Shown: one piece after another, positions 27,663-35,729 of the stretch
Layout of the letters: each line of letters opens with the position of its first letter
Position numbering within the stretch: position 1 is the stretch's first letter
Assembly (NCBI GenBank): GCA_008015505.1
Contig: SSFR01000012.1
Location: 108,234 to 172,233, forward strand
Direction: 5' to 3'
DNA from: Pedobacter sp.
Lineage (GTDB): Bacteria; Bacteroidota; Bacteroidia; Sphingobacteriales; Sphingobacteriaceae
Length of the DNA stretch: 64,000 bases
Notes under the pieces: generated by a model
What the model was told of the DNA's origin: nothing
The model's database searches: none
The model's input: the letters and a program-made list of their open reading frames with translations, nothing else
Program-made: the position numbers and the translations under genes

Positions 27663-28131
27663 TTTTTCGGATGATTACTAGCATGATGAGTCCCCCAGTT
27701 AAACCAATCAGCATCACCCTGCCCATCCACAATTGTGTTTGCTGCCACATGCTTAATGGTTTTTCGGTAGGTACAAATACTGTTTCTTTCAACATGTCGG
27801 TAATGTGGGTATCCTTTAGTTTGAGGTAGATGTCCAGGCTGTCGCAAGCGCAGTCTACGTTCAGCACCTGGTCTTCGATCTGCACCTTTGGAGCCTTAGC
27901 TCGTTTGCCAGTTTGTACGTTCAATACCTCCTTGATCACCGTATTACCCAAATCATTCACCCCTAGTTTTGCTTGGAAGATCGATCGATCAGCAGGAATA
28001 TTGACCACACTATCGCGCAGTGTTTCTTTGATGATCGTTTTACTTTGTTGGGTCGATTCAGGCTTGGTTGTTCGGCAACTCGTTGCCAATAGCAGAGCTA
28101 TCAATAGATATAGGATTAATTTTGTTTTCAT
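27655..28131 (-). CDS. Candidate unimolecular spanin (lipoprotein with C-terminal membrane helix)
   Basis: 158-aa protein with a lipoprotein signal (MKTKLILYLLIALLLATSC, Cys19), a periplasmic middle, and a C-terminal membrane helix (residues about 137-155, MGRVMLIGLTGGLIMLVII). A lipid anchor at one end and a membrane helix at the other is the hallmark of u-spanins such as T1 gp11, which fuse inner and outer membranes at lysis. It is part of the lysis block with the M15 endolysin. The lipobox is non-canonical at -3 (Ala), as often in Bacteroidetes. Its 5' end overlaps the upstream gene by 74 bases, a feature of Rz/Rz1-type pairs too. An alternative is an ordinary o-spanin with a hydrophobic end. 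Confidence 0.6.
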   Translation of the reverse strand: MKTKLILYLLIALLLATSCRTTKPESTQQSKTIIKETLRDSVVNIPADRSIFQAKLGVNDLGNTVIKEVLNVQTGKRAKAPKVQIEDQVLNVDCACDSLDIYLKLKDTHITDMLKETVFVPTEKPLSMWQQTQLWMGRVMLIGLTGGLIMLVIIRKIV

Positions 28132-28441
28132 ATTTCTTCAAAAGTTCTTGATGCAACATCCGTTCATTTTCCAGGGCCACACGCAGCGCATGTAGCTCTT
28201 GCTTGAGTTTGATGTTTTCAGCCATCTGATTATCCAGAGCCAGGATTAGCTCGTTTAGACGATTGGTCAAGCGCTCCATATTGTTTAGGTCAGCGGTTAC
28301 CTCTTTTTCTTCATTGTCGATTTCAAAGCCCTTAGTTTCAGCGTTCGTTCGCCTGCGTCCAAGGTACCAGCCGATGATTCCCGAAGTACTGGTGGCCGCC
28401 AGTATCCAGTTCAGGCTATCCAATATTTTATAGTTCCACAT
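28058..28441 (-). CDS. Small membrane/coiled-coil protein of the lysis block (holin or i-spanin-like)
   Basis: 127-aa protein with one membrane helix (residues about 8-27, LDSLNWILAATSTSGIIGWYL) followed by a long coiled coil (about 45-105). This fits an i-spanin (Rz-like) or a one-helix holin. It overlaps the endolysin gene by 14 bases and the next gene by 74 bases. If it is an i-spanin, the next protein would be its outer-membrane partner rather than a complete u-spanin. The exact split of roles is open. Confidence 0.55.
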   Translation of the reverse strand: MWNYKILDSLNWILAATSTSGIIGWYLGRRRTNAETKGFEIDNEEKEVTADLNNMERLTNRLNELILALDNQMAENIKLKQELHALRVALENERMLHQELLKKYENKINPISIDSSAIGNELPNNQA

Positions 28442-28919
28442 AAACCCTCCTTGTTTTTTTCAGCTGTTCGGCGAGCTGGGTGGTGGTTTTGCCAAAGGTT
28501 TTTTGAAAATGAGGCATGTCTGTTTTTCCACCAACCCATCTGCCTCCCCATTGCCAGCCGTGGCTTTCAAACACTTTCACGCATTCCATCCAATCGGCTA
28601 TGCCGTCGCCATCGTAATCTTTGAGCGTGTCCCAACTGATGGTTTTGCCATCGACTAGCAAGCAGATATCCACCGCTAAGCCATAGTTGTGATACGATCG
28701 CCCACCTTCCGCCCAAGTCACTATCTTTCCTGGCCTTGTTCGCCCTTGCGCATACAGTGCGTTCTGTTCAGTGGTTGAGCGGAGGGTTTGGCTGAATCGT
28801 ACCTGCGCTCTCCCGGTGAGGCAGCGACAGATTTTGATGTAGATATCCTTAGCCTCCAGGCGCAGCTTGGGATGGAGCGTCTCGATGCGCTTAAGCGTGA
28901 TCTGATCCAGCGTCATCAT
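28428..28919 (-). CDS. Endolysin, M15-family peptidase (VanY/L-Ala-D-Glu type)
   Basis: 163-aa peptidoglycan peptidase. Zinc ligands are seen in SYHNYGLAVDI (SxHxxGxAxD) and DMPHFQ (the H near residue 134). RFSQTLRSTTEQNALYAQG matches the M15_4 N-terminal segment. No signal peptide is visible, so a holin is needed, or it leaves by its neighbour's help. It overlaps the capsid gene by 4 bases and the next lysis gene by 14 bases. Confidence 0.88.
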   Translation of the reverse strand: MMTLDQITLKRIETLHPKLRLEAKDIYIKICRCLTGRAQVRFSQTLRSTTEQNALYAQGRTRPGKIVTWAEGGRSYHNYGLAVDICLLVDGKTISWDTLKDYDGDGIADWMECVKVFESHGWQWGGRWVGGKTDMPHFQKTFGKTTTQLAEQLKKTRRVYVEL

Positions 28920-29797
28920 TTGCTACTAATTATTGCCCCCAAAAACATTTGCTTCTTGGGTATCACCAGCGCATAATGGCGGAAGTTAATCTCGTTTTCC
29001 TGCATCCTCGGATTGGTTTTGGCCTCCGAGAAATACATTTTGGTTTCGCCACCAGCTTTGGCGATGTAGGGCGCATAAAAAGCCACACTCGCCTGCACAT
29101 CCTTCGCCGCAGGTGTTAGGCCAAAAGCCTTTTTCATTTTTGTATCTTGATCGTAATACGGTGCTGCACCATATTCATACACATCGAAGCCATACAAACC
29201 GGCTATGCGTCCACTTTTGTAATCGTAATACTGAGCCGAAAACTTTTGATCCAGTTCCAGCAGATCATGCACATGATCGGGGCAAAGCACCAAACGCCTA
29301 CCCTCCATGGGTACTTCCAGTAGGTCATATACTTTTTTCAATCGGATGATATCGCTTCTGGTTAAAGCCTTCCGCCCATCGACATCAGGGCCCGTGGTTG
29401 TAAGCACTGGCGTTTCGGGCGTATGTTTTGCTGGGGCAATGGCATGTAAAGCCTTTTTGAATTTTTCTTTGACGATAGCCCCAGCATGCATATCGCGGGT
29501 GACGCTCATGCGGTCGGAGCTACTGGCATGTAATTCGTCATCAGTAATGATGGTGACTTCCGTTTGATATTTGTCTAGCGACAAGCCAATATCCTCATTG
29601 GGTAATACGGAAGTTGGCAACGGATAGGTACTATTGTTGATGAGCACCTTGGGTTCCACGCCCATATAGGTCATGTGGATGACATTGTTTGTTGCATATC
29701 GGCTGTAATCTGGCAAGCCATCTAAAAAAGTTGCTTGCTCCAAAGTGGATACTTTGCGCAGGACTTCGCCAGTCCATATTTCGGTTTTGATAGACAT
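28916..29797 (-). CDS. Major capsid protein
   Basis: 293-aa protein directly downstream of the protease-scaffold gene. Seen: N-terminal YSRYATNNVIHMTYMG, MSVTRDMHAGAIVKEKFKKAL, RKALTRSDIIRLKKVYDLL, YYDYKSGRIAGLYGFDVYEY and a C-terminal beta segment with NFRHYALVIPKKQ. It resembles the capsids of Bacteroidetes Mu-like prophages and occupies the expected slot. I do not claim a closer fold family than HK97-like. Confidence 0.75.
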   Translation of the reverse strand: MSIKTEIWTGEVLRKVSTLEQATFLDGLPDYSRYATNNVIHMTYMGVEPKVLINNSTYPLPTSVLPNEDIGLSLDKYQTEVTIITDDELHASSSDRMSVTRDMHAGAIVKEKFKKALHAIAPAKHTPETPVLTTTGPDVDGRKALTRSDIIRLKKVYDLLEVPMEGRRLVLCPDHVHDLLELDQKFSAQYYDYKSGRIAGLYGFDVYEYGAAPYYDQDTKMKKAFGLTPAAKDVQASVAFYAPYIAKAGGETKMYFSEAKTNPRMQENEINFRHYALVIPKKQMFLGAIISSK

Positions 29798-29814
29798 GAT
29801 GCTATTTCTTGTGA

Positions 29815-30633
29815 TTAATAAATTGGTTCAAAGCCATAGTGACCGTAGAATAGTTTCTCGTAGTATTCCTTGTTCTGCTTCCGATAGGCGTCAAAGTCCG
29901 CCTTTGGCAAGGCCTGCAGTTGATCCCAAGTAATCTCTACTTTTGCTGAGTTGCTTGGTTGGGCTTGCAGCTCCTTGATCAAATCGCGCAAGCGAGGTTC
30001 TTTTTGATCGTTAGATAGTGTTGCTACTTTTTTCTCAATAGCATCTAATCGCTTTAGTATGGGCTTGAAGTCTTGTGCATTTTCATTTTCCAGTGCGGCC
30101 AGCTGATCCAGAATAGCTTCGTCGGCAGCCGTTTCGGGTAATTCGAAGGAGTTAAAGGCAGGTTTCATGTTTAGTGTCTTGAGTTGATTTATTCGTGGTA
30201 GTATCTGTTCTATATTTTCAGTTTGGATGCCATTCAAGCGCAGTGCATTCCGATTGCCGGGGATGCCACAAATGCTCAGCTCGAGTAATTCGCAGCGAGT
30301 AACCGTCGGCCTGGTTTGGCCAGTTAGCACAACAGTTGCGTCAGTGCTTGTTTCTAGCACATCAATACCTACCGAACAGGCATTCAAGAATCCACGCTCT
30401 GCTTTCTTTTGCACAGCTAGCGCCTGCTCATCTTCTGCATCAAAATCAATGTCGAGTGTGATGCTTCCATCAAGCTCATGGCGGAGGTCTTTACCTTTTC
30501 CAATAGGTAGGCTGTAGGTATCATGATTGTAAAACACCACCGGATTTTTCTCGAACGAGGTTGTGTTCATCCCTGTCGAAAGGATGCGGTATCCGTATCT
30601 ATTTACTCGTTCGTCGCTGATGATAAATCGCAT
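29815..30633 (-). CDS. Prohead protease with scaffold domain
   Basis: 272-aa capsid maturation protease. The domain begins MRFIISDERVNRYGYRIL and has NPVVFYNHD (the His of the dyad), GSITLDIDFDAEDEQALAV and FLNACSVGIDV (the Ser region), the pattern of S78/U35-type proteases. Residues about 160-272 form a helical scaffold tail (EKKVATLSNDQKEPRLRDL). The frame extends upstream to 30933, but the start ATG at 30633 fits the family and leaves a 136-bp divergent intergenic region. It heads the leftward late block. Confidence 0.72.
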   Translation of the reverse strand: MRFIISDERVNRYGYRILSTGMNTTSFEKNPVVFYNHDTYSLPIGKGKDLRHELDGSITLDIDFDAEDEQALAVQKKAERGFLNACSVGIDVLETSTDATVVLTGQTRPTVTRCELLELSICGIPGNRNALRLNGIQTENIEQILPRINQLKTLNMKPAFNSFELPETAADEAILDQLAALENENAQDFKPILKRLDAIEKKVATLSNDQKEPRLRDLIKELQAQPSNSAKVEITWDQLQALPKADFDAYRKQNKEYYEKLFYGHYGFEPIY

Positions 30634-30691
30634 GTTGGCTCGTTTGTTGGCACAAAGATTAGGGGCGGATTTGGAATAAAAAATTAACCAT

Positions 30692-30723
30692 ACAAGGTTG
30701 ATATACAAGTATGTAAGCCTTGT
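30692..30723. promoter_or_regulatory. 32-bp dyad between the divergent late blocks
   Basis: ACAAGGTTGATATAC-AA-GTATGTAAGCCTTGT: two 15-base arms that pair at 12 of 15 positions around a 2-base centre, almost exactly midway between the divergent late genes (30633 and 30770). Near-consensus -7 elements with one extra base (TAAGTTTTG rightward and TAATCTTTG leftward) flank it. The best reading is the binding site of the late-gene activator or repressor. Confidence 0.65.
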
Positions 30724-30769
30724 GTGTTTATTTTTTAAAGTCATTTTTTGTGCTAAGTTTTGCAGCCAA

Positions 30770-31207
30770 ATGAGCACGAACAAAGACAAGAAAATCCTAG
30801 CCCAAGAACTATTCATCAGTGGCGCGCATACACGTAAAAGTATCAGCGAAGTGGTGGGCGTCACCGAGAAAACTTTGCGTAGTTGGATCGAAGGGGGAGA
30901 CTGGGAAAATCTCAAGAGCTTACATGGCGTCACGCGTTCACAACTGCTGCAAGACAGCTACGCACAACTTAAAGCCGTCAATGAAAAGATAGCCAGCATG
31001 GGTGGCGTGCCTACTAAAGAGCTCTACGATGCCAAATCCATCATCGGTAAGGAAATTGAACGGTTGAGTGAGCATTCCATCGCGGTTTATATTGAATGTT
31101 TCAGCGAGTTTACTGGCTGGCTTTTGCGCAATCATCCCAAAGAAAGCAGGTTGTTTGGAAACCTAATGTTGAAGTTCTTGGAAGCTCGGCAGCGAGGGGC
31201 TATCTAA
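30770..31207 (+). CDS. Putative terminase small subunit
   Basis: 145-aa protein directly upstream of the large terminase. Residues 1-45 hold a helix-turn-helix: KIGLAQELFISGAHTRKSI-type start (here ILAQELFISGAHTRKSISEV) followed by VGVTEKTLRSWIEGGDWENL, the pattern of terminase small subunits that recognise phage DNA. The rest is helical. The start at 30770 (MSTNKDKK) is chosen over the longer frame beginning 30698, which would read through the late dyad. Its order and HTH support the call. Confidence 0.65.
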   Translation: MSTNKDKKILAQELFISGAHTRKSISEVVGVTEKTLRSWIEGGDWENLKSLHGVTRSQLLQDSYAQLKAVNEKIASMGGVPTKELYDAKSIIGKEIERLSEHSIAVYIECFSEFTGWLLRNHPKESRLFGNLMLKFLEARQRGAI

Positions 31208-31282
31208 ACACCTTTTAAACAGTTTTTAAACGCGCGTATAAACACACCAAATAAGCTTGGCGACCTCTAGCACCCCTGAAAA

Positions 31283-32824
31283 ATGATTCACCGAATAAAA
31301 GACCAAAAAGCCCTCGACCGTTACCGCCAATTGATCAAAAGTATTTCGGAAGATAATGCCGTCAATCCTTTCGAAACGCAAGCAGAGCAAAACTTGCGCA
31401 TCGAGCGGGCTAAGCGTGACTATGCTTTTTTCGTGGACACTTATTTTAAACGTTATGCCAGCTCGCCTTCGGCTAGTTTTCATATCGGGACGGCTAAGAA
31501 GATCAAAGCCAACAAGCATGTCAAGCTCCTATTGGCTTGGGGACGAGGCCTAGCCAAATCAACCCACTTAAATATCCTTGTGCCACTTTGGCTCTGGATT
31601 AATGACGACTTAAAGGTGATGCTGCTCGTTGGTCAGAACCAAGAAAAGGCTTGCATCTTATTATCTGACTTGCAAGCCGAGTTTGAAGCCAATCAACTCC
31701 TAGTCCATGATTTTGGCAATCAACAAAGCATAGGTAGCTGGGAAGAGGGCCGCTTCATCACCAAAAACGATTGTGCATTTTTTGCTATCGGCATGGGTCA
31801 AAGTCCGCGTGGATTGCGTCATCGGCAGTTTAGACCCGATTATATTGTAGCGGATGACCTAGACACCAAAGAAGTTTGCCGAAACCCCAAGCGTCTACGC
31901 GAGTATGCGAACTGGATTTGCGAAGATTTGCTCGGCACGCTCGACGAGCGTGGTAGCCGCTTTGTGCAAGTGAACAATATTTTCGCCCCTCAAACTATTT
32001 TAACCTACATCCGCGATCATAAAAAGGGGTTTCAGTTTATCCCACAAAATGCCACCGATACTCAGCTAAACCCCACCTGGCCAGAAAAATATAACAAATC
32101 ATTTTATCAGAGTCAATTAGATGCTATGGGGCCGCTTTCTTTTCAAGCGGAGTATAATAATGCACCTTATATGGAAGGAACTACTTTCAAACAGGAGATG
32201 ATCCAATGGTGTAAAATTCCTCGTCTGGATCATTTCGAACACCTCATCGGTTATTGGGATGTGGCCTATTCAGAGGCCAAGACAGCCGATTTCAATGCCA
32301 TTAAAGTTTGGGGACTAAAAGAGGGCAAATTTTACCTCATCAAAGCCATGGTGCAGCAATGTAAAATGGAAGTGGCTATTGGGTGGATGTTTAATTACGA
32401 AACATCATTGAACCCTCTCCTTAGGAGAGGGCAGGGTGAGGCTGTACGCATCAATTGGTATTTCGAAAGTCAGTTTTGGAATGACGCGCTTAGAATGGTG
32501 TACAAAGAGGTTACGAGTAAACACCAACACTCGATCAGCCTCATCCAAGCTGGACGACCCAAAGGCAATAAGTTCGATCGCATCTTAGCAATGTTGCCCT
32601 TCTATCAGCAAGGACGTATTTATTACAACGAATCAGAACGTGCTAGCAACGATATGCAAATAGGCATTGCTCAACTCTTGGCCATTGAACCAGGCTATAA
32701 ATCGCATGACGATAGCCCTGATGCAGACGCAGCTGCACTCGATTTATTAAACAAATACCAACGTGGGGCTGCCTTTAAGCCCAGGATGGGAGCTTATAAA
32801 AATTTTTCAAGCCGGAGAATCTAA
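31283..32824 (+). CDS. Terminase large subunit
   Basis: 513-aa DNA-packaging motor and nuclease. Walker A lies in AWGRGLAKST near residues 85-94, Walker B in YIVADDLDT near 188-196, then a coupling region. The C-terminal RNase-H-like nuclease has GYWDVAYSEAKTADFN and the final DDSPDADAAALDL. Residues about 376-386 (NPLLRRGQGEA) are encoded by an in-frame copy of palindromic repeat family B; they do not look like terminase sequence and would form a loop between two nuclease strands. The gene is otherwise whole. It overlaps the next gene by one base. Confidence 0.9.
   Translation: MIHRIKDQKALDRYRQLIKSISEDNAVNPFETQAEQNLRIERAKRDYAFFVDTYFKRYASSPSASFHIGTAKKIKANKHVKLLLAWGRGLAKSTHLNILVPLWLWINDDLKVMLLVGQNQEKACILLSDLQAEFEANQLLVHDFGNQQSIGSWEEGRFITKNDCAFFAIGMGQSPRGLRHRQFRPDYIVADDLDTKEVCRNPKRLREYANWICEDLLGTLDERGSRFVQVNNIFAPQTILTYIRDHKKGFQFIPQNATDTQLNPTWPEKYNKSFYQSQLDAMGPLSFQAEYNNAPYMEGTTFKQEMIQWCKIPRLDHFEHLIGYWDVAYSEAKTADFNAIKVWGLKEGKFYLIKAMVQQCKMEVAIGWMFNYETSLNPLLRRGQGEAVRINWYFESQFWNDALRMVYKEVTSKHQHSISLIQAGRPKGNKFDRILAMLPFYQQGRIYYNESERASNDMQIGIAQLLAIEPGYKSHDDSPDADAAALDLLNKYQRGAAFKPRMGAYKNFSSRRI
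32412..32442. repeat. Short palindromic repeat, family B copy 3, inside the terminase gene
   Basis: AACCCTCTCC-TT-AGGAGAGGGCAGGGTGAGGCT, the reverse of the form seen at 13444-13475. It lies within the large terminase gene and keeps the frame open, adding about 10-11 codons (NPLLRRGQGEA). Confidence 0.75.
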
Positions 32825-33240
32825 TGTTTATTACCAAAGACGATTACTTACCCCAAATCAAGCAAAACAACCTCGAATCAATGATTCAAGCTAACCCAGC
32901 CATCCTAACTAGTGCTGAAGCGATGGCCTTGGATACATTGAAGAGCTATTTATTTGATCGATATGATACGGCAAAAATATTTGCTGCTACAGGCACTGAA
33001 CGCAATATGCACTTGGTGCAATGCGGAGTCAATTTGGTGCTGCATCTGATTTATCAGCGCTTGCCCAATCACCGCATTGCTCCACATGTGGAAGCTGCCT
33101 ACAATGAAACGATCAACTTTCTAGAGCGCGTGGCTGATGGGAAAAATGGACTGGATTTACCACGCCGAACCAATCCAAAAACAGGAGAAAGCCAGCAAAC
33201 ATTCCGCTGGGGAAGTGAGAAGAAACGAAGTCTAATCTGA
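32824..33240 (+). CDS. DUF1320 head-completion protein (Mu gp36-like)
   Basis: 138-aa protein of the DUF1320 family, which includes Mu gp36, a head-tail joining protein. Seen: ITKDDYLPQIKQNN start, LDTLKSYLFDRYDTAKIFA, ERNMHLVQCGVNLVLHLIYQ and a polar C-terminal end. The stop TGA is the TGA of a family C repeat. It begins at the last base of the terminase gene. Confidence 0.78.
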   Translation: MFITKDDYLPQIKQNNLESMIQANPAILTSAEAMALDTLKSYLFDRYDTAKIFAATGTERNMHLVQCGVNLVLHLIYQRLPNHRIAPHVEAAYNETINFLERVADGKNGLDLPRRTNPKTGESQQTFRWGSEKKRSLI

Positions 33241-33337
33241 ACTATGATTCGTGTGATTAATATGATTGAGGTGATGCTATTTCACACGAACAATCATGGC
33301 CATCACCTAAATCAAAAGAATCACAATTCAGACAATT
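33233..33337. repeat. Long palindromic repeat, family C copy 2
   Basis: Runs from TAATCTGAACTATGATTC to its partner AATCACAATTCAGACAATT, about 105 bp. An inner pair, GAGGTGATG and CATCACCT, also matches. It lies between DUF1320 and the portal, and its left end carries the DUF1320 stop. Confidence 0.7.
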
Positions 33338-33359
33338 AACAATCCAAACTAAAACCAGT

Positions 33360-35729
33360 ATGCGATTAACCAATTATATCACTGGGCTATTCAAAGGCAA
33401 TAAAACACCCGAACCCTTGTATCAACTAGCTAAAACAGATAAGCAAAACCGCCTGTCCTACCAGCTCAAACGCACCAGCACGCCCATGGCCAAAGCCGAA
33501 ATGAGCCAGTGGAAACGTGCCGTAGCTAGTGCCACCGATCCTGATCGACCTGATCGAAACGATCTGTACGCACTGTATCAGCTTGCTATGAGCGATGCAC
33601 ATTTATCCAGCCAGATTAATAGCCGGAAGATTAAAACTTTGGGAGCACCATTTTCAGTCATTAAAGGGAATACGTCTAGTAAAGAGTTGACCGAGCTTCT
33701 CAAACGACCTTGGTTTGGCGATTTTATGAGCTTGGCTCTCGATAGCATCTTTTATGGTCATTCACTGATCGAATTTGGGGAACTGGTAGATGGACATTTT
33801 GGGTCTGTGCATTTGATTGATCGCAATCTGGTCATCCAAGAAAAAGGCTTAGTATTAATCAAAGTGGGTGACGAAAAAGGCTTTCCATATCGGGATGAGC
33901 CATTTAATGAATACCTGATTGAAATAGGATCGGCCGACCAATTGGGTTTATTAAAAGATGCTGTACCAGAAGTGATTTGGAAGCGTAATGCGCGATCCGA
34001 CTGGTCAGTTCGGTCTGAGAAATTTGGAATGCCAGTAGTCGTCATCCGAACTTCCAGCACCGATGCTAAGGAATTAGACGCCAAAGAGATGATGGCTTCC
34101 AGCATCGGTAGCAATGGTTACGCCATTTTACACATTGACGATCAGGTGGAGTTCCACGAAAGCCAGCATTCTGATGCCTATCAAGTCTATTTGGAGCAGG
34201 CCAGGTTTTGTGATGAGCAGCTCTCTAAACTGATTCTTGGTCAAACAGGTGTATCCGATAAAAAGAGCTTCGTTGGCGCGGCCCAGGTGCATGAGCGATT
34301 GATGAATGAATATGTTGAACGCGACATGCGTTGGCTGGAAAATGTGATCAACTATCAGCTGTTTCCCTTTTTGATATCCAAGGGCTACGCGCTGAAGGAT
34401 GCTCGTTTTGCTTTTGATGAGCCGGACGCCCAGGCCCAACAGCCCGGAGATGCTGGCGTAAAAAAGCAGAGTTTACCTGGCAAGCTGAACTGGATGAGTG
34501 GCATCGAAAACTTAACCACTCAGAATGCAGCCACTGATAAACGATTAACTGAGCTTGCTACAGCCATTCATTCAGGGAGCTTAACTGATAAAACCACCTC
34601 GCCTGAGCTTGCTCTGAATAATGGAGATTCACTTTGGAGCCGCATCAAAACCAATTTTAAAAAGATGGGTCATATTGATAAAAGCCCCGAAGAGGAAAGC
34701 TGGCTGCGGATTCAGCAAAACAACGTCTATGCCTTTGGCCTGGCCAAAAGCTTTGCGCAGATGCAAGAAATGCGAGCCATGGTGCACGATCAAAACGGTG
34801 TACAGCGTCCGTTTTCGGAATTTTACAAACATGTCAAAGCCATTGACGAACGCTATAATCAGCATTATGCACAAGCAGAATACCAAGCTGTAGTACGTGG
34901 AACTATTATGGGCCAAAAGTGGCTGGAGATACAGGAGCAAAAAGATGTTTTTCCTTGGCTGCAATACCAAACCAAAGGTGATGGGCGGGTGCGGGCTGAG
35001 CATGATCGCTTGAATGGAATAGTACTTCCGGCTGATGATGCTTTTTGGTTAGCTTATTATCCGCCTAATGGCTGGCGCTGCCGTTGTTCGGTAAAACCCT
35101 TGACAGATGCGCAGTTGAAAAGTCGGGAGCTTAACCCCACAGACTCTAATACGGCTCAGGGGACTGCTGAAAAAGAAGTGAAAGATGATTACTGGAGGCA
35201 TAATACCGGCATGACTGAACTATTTGATCGCAAGGGTACACCTTATTTCAAGGCCGTGCCCGATCAGGGTTGGTCGCCTTTAAAAGCAGTAGAAAACTAT
35301 GGTATGCCTTCTGTAGAGCAGATTTATGAACGAAGCACCAATAAGTTTCCTCAGGCCTTGGGCTTTGATAGTGAAGCGGATTTTAAAGCCTTTTGGACTG
35401 AAAAAGCAGATCAAAAGGGGGATATCAAACTGCAGGATAGCACGGGATTAACGATTACTTTTTCCCAAAGGTTACATGATCAGATTATCAGTAAAGGATA
35501 TTGGAATGTAGCCAAATCAGCCATTGTACTACTGAAAAATGCCGATGAGGTCTGGGGCACTTTGGGCTCAGAGCCAAACTCATTTAGAAAATATATTGGT
35601 TATTACCAGCATCAGCCACTGGTGCTCCTGGCTGACCAGCATGGCATAGTATGTGATTTTTACGAGTGGAATCAATCGCTATCCGAACTAGAAAAACTTA
35701 GACTTGGCTTATTAATCAAGCGGAAATGA
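33360..35729 (+). CDS. Portal (DUF935) - MuF head protein fusion with C-terminal toxin-like RNase domain
   Basis: 789-aa fused virion protein. Residues 1-410 are the DUF935 portal (PFSVIKGNTSS, SLALDSIFYGHSLIEFGEL, GFPYRDEPF, LGQTGVSDKKSFVGAAQVH). Residues about 410-640 are the MuF minor head domain (FPWLQYQTKGDGRVRAEHD, LAYYPPNGWRCRCSVKPL). From about 650 to 789 a separate domain follows a linker: LTITFSQRLHDQIISKGYW, SAIVLLKNADEVWG, then GYYQHQPLVLLADQHGIVCDF. This resembles the PBECR (Barnase-EndoU-ColicinE5/D-RelE-like) nuclease domains found at MuF C-termini. It overlaps the gpG gene by 4 bases. Confidence 0.85.
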   Translation: MRLTNYITGLFKGNKTPEPLYQLAKTDKQNRLSYQLKRTSTPMAKAEMSQWKRAVASATDPDRPDRNDLYALYQLAMSDAHLSSQINSRKIKTLGAPFSVIKGNTSSKELTELLKRPWFGDFMSLALDSIFYGHSLIEFGELVDGHFGSVHLIDRNLVIQEKGLVLIKVGDEKGFPYRDEPFNEYLIEIGSADQLGLLKDAVPEVIWKRNARSDWSVRSEKFGMPVVVIRTSSTDAKELDAKEMMASSIGSNGYAILHIDDQVEFHESQHSDAYQVYLEQARFCDEQLSKLILGQTGVSDKKSFVGAAQVHERLMNEYVERDMRWLENVINYQLFPFLISKGYALKDARFAFDEPDAQAQQPGDAGVKKQSLPGKLNWMSGIENLTTQNAATDKRLTELATAIHSGSLTDKTTSPELALNNGDSLWSRIKTNFKKMGHIDKSPEEESWLRIQQNNVYAFGLAKSFAQMQEMRAMVHDQNGVQRPFSEFYKHVKAIDERYNQHYAQAEYQAVVRGTIMGQKWLEIQEQKDVFPWLQYQTKGDGRVRAEHDRLNGIVLPADDAFWLAYYPPNGWRCRCSVKPLTDAQLKSRELNPTDSNTAQGTAEKEVKDDYWRHNTGMTELFDRKGTPYFKAVPDQGWSPLKAVENYGMPSVEQIYERSTNKFPQALGFDSEADFKAFWTEKADQKGDIKLQDSTGLTITFSQRLHDQIISKGYWNVAKSAIVLLKNADEVWGTLGSEPNSFRKYIGYYQHQPLVLLADQHGIVCDFYEWNQSLSELEKLRLGLLIKRK

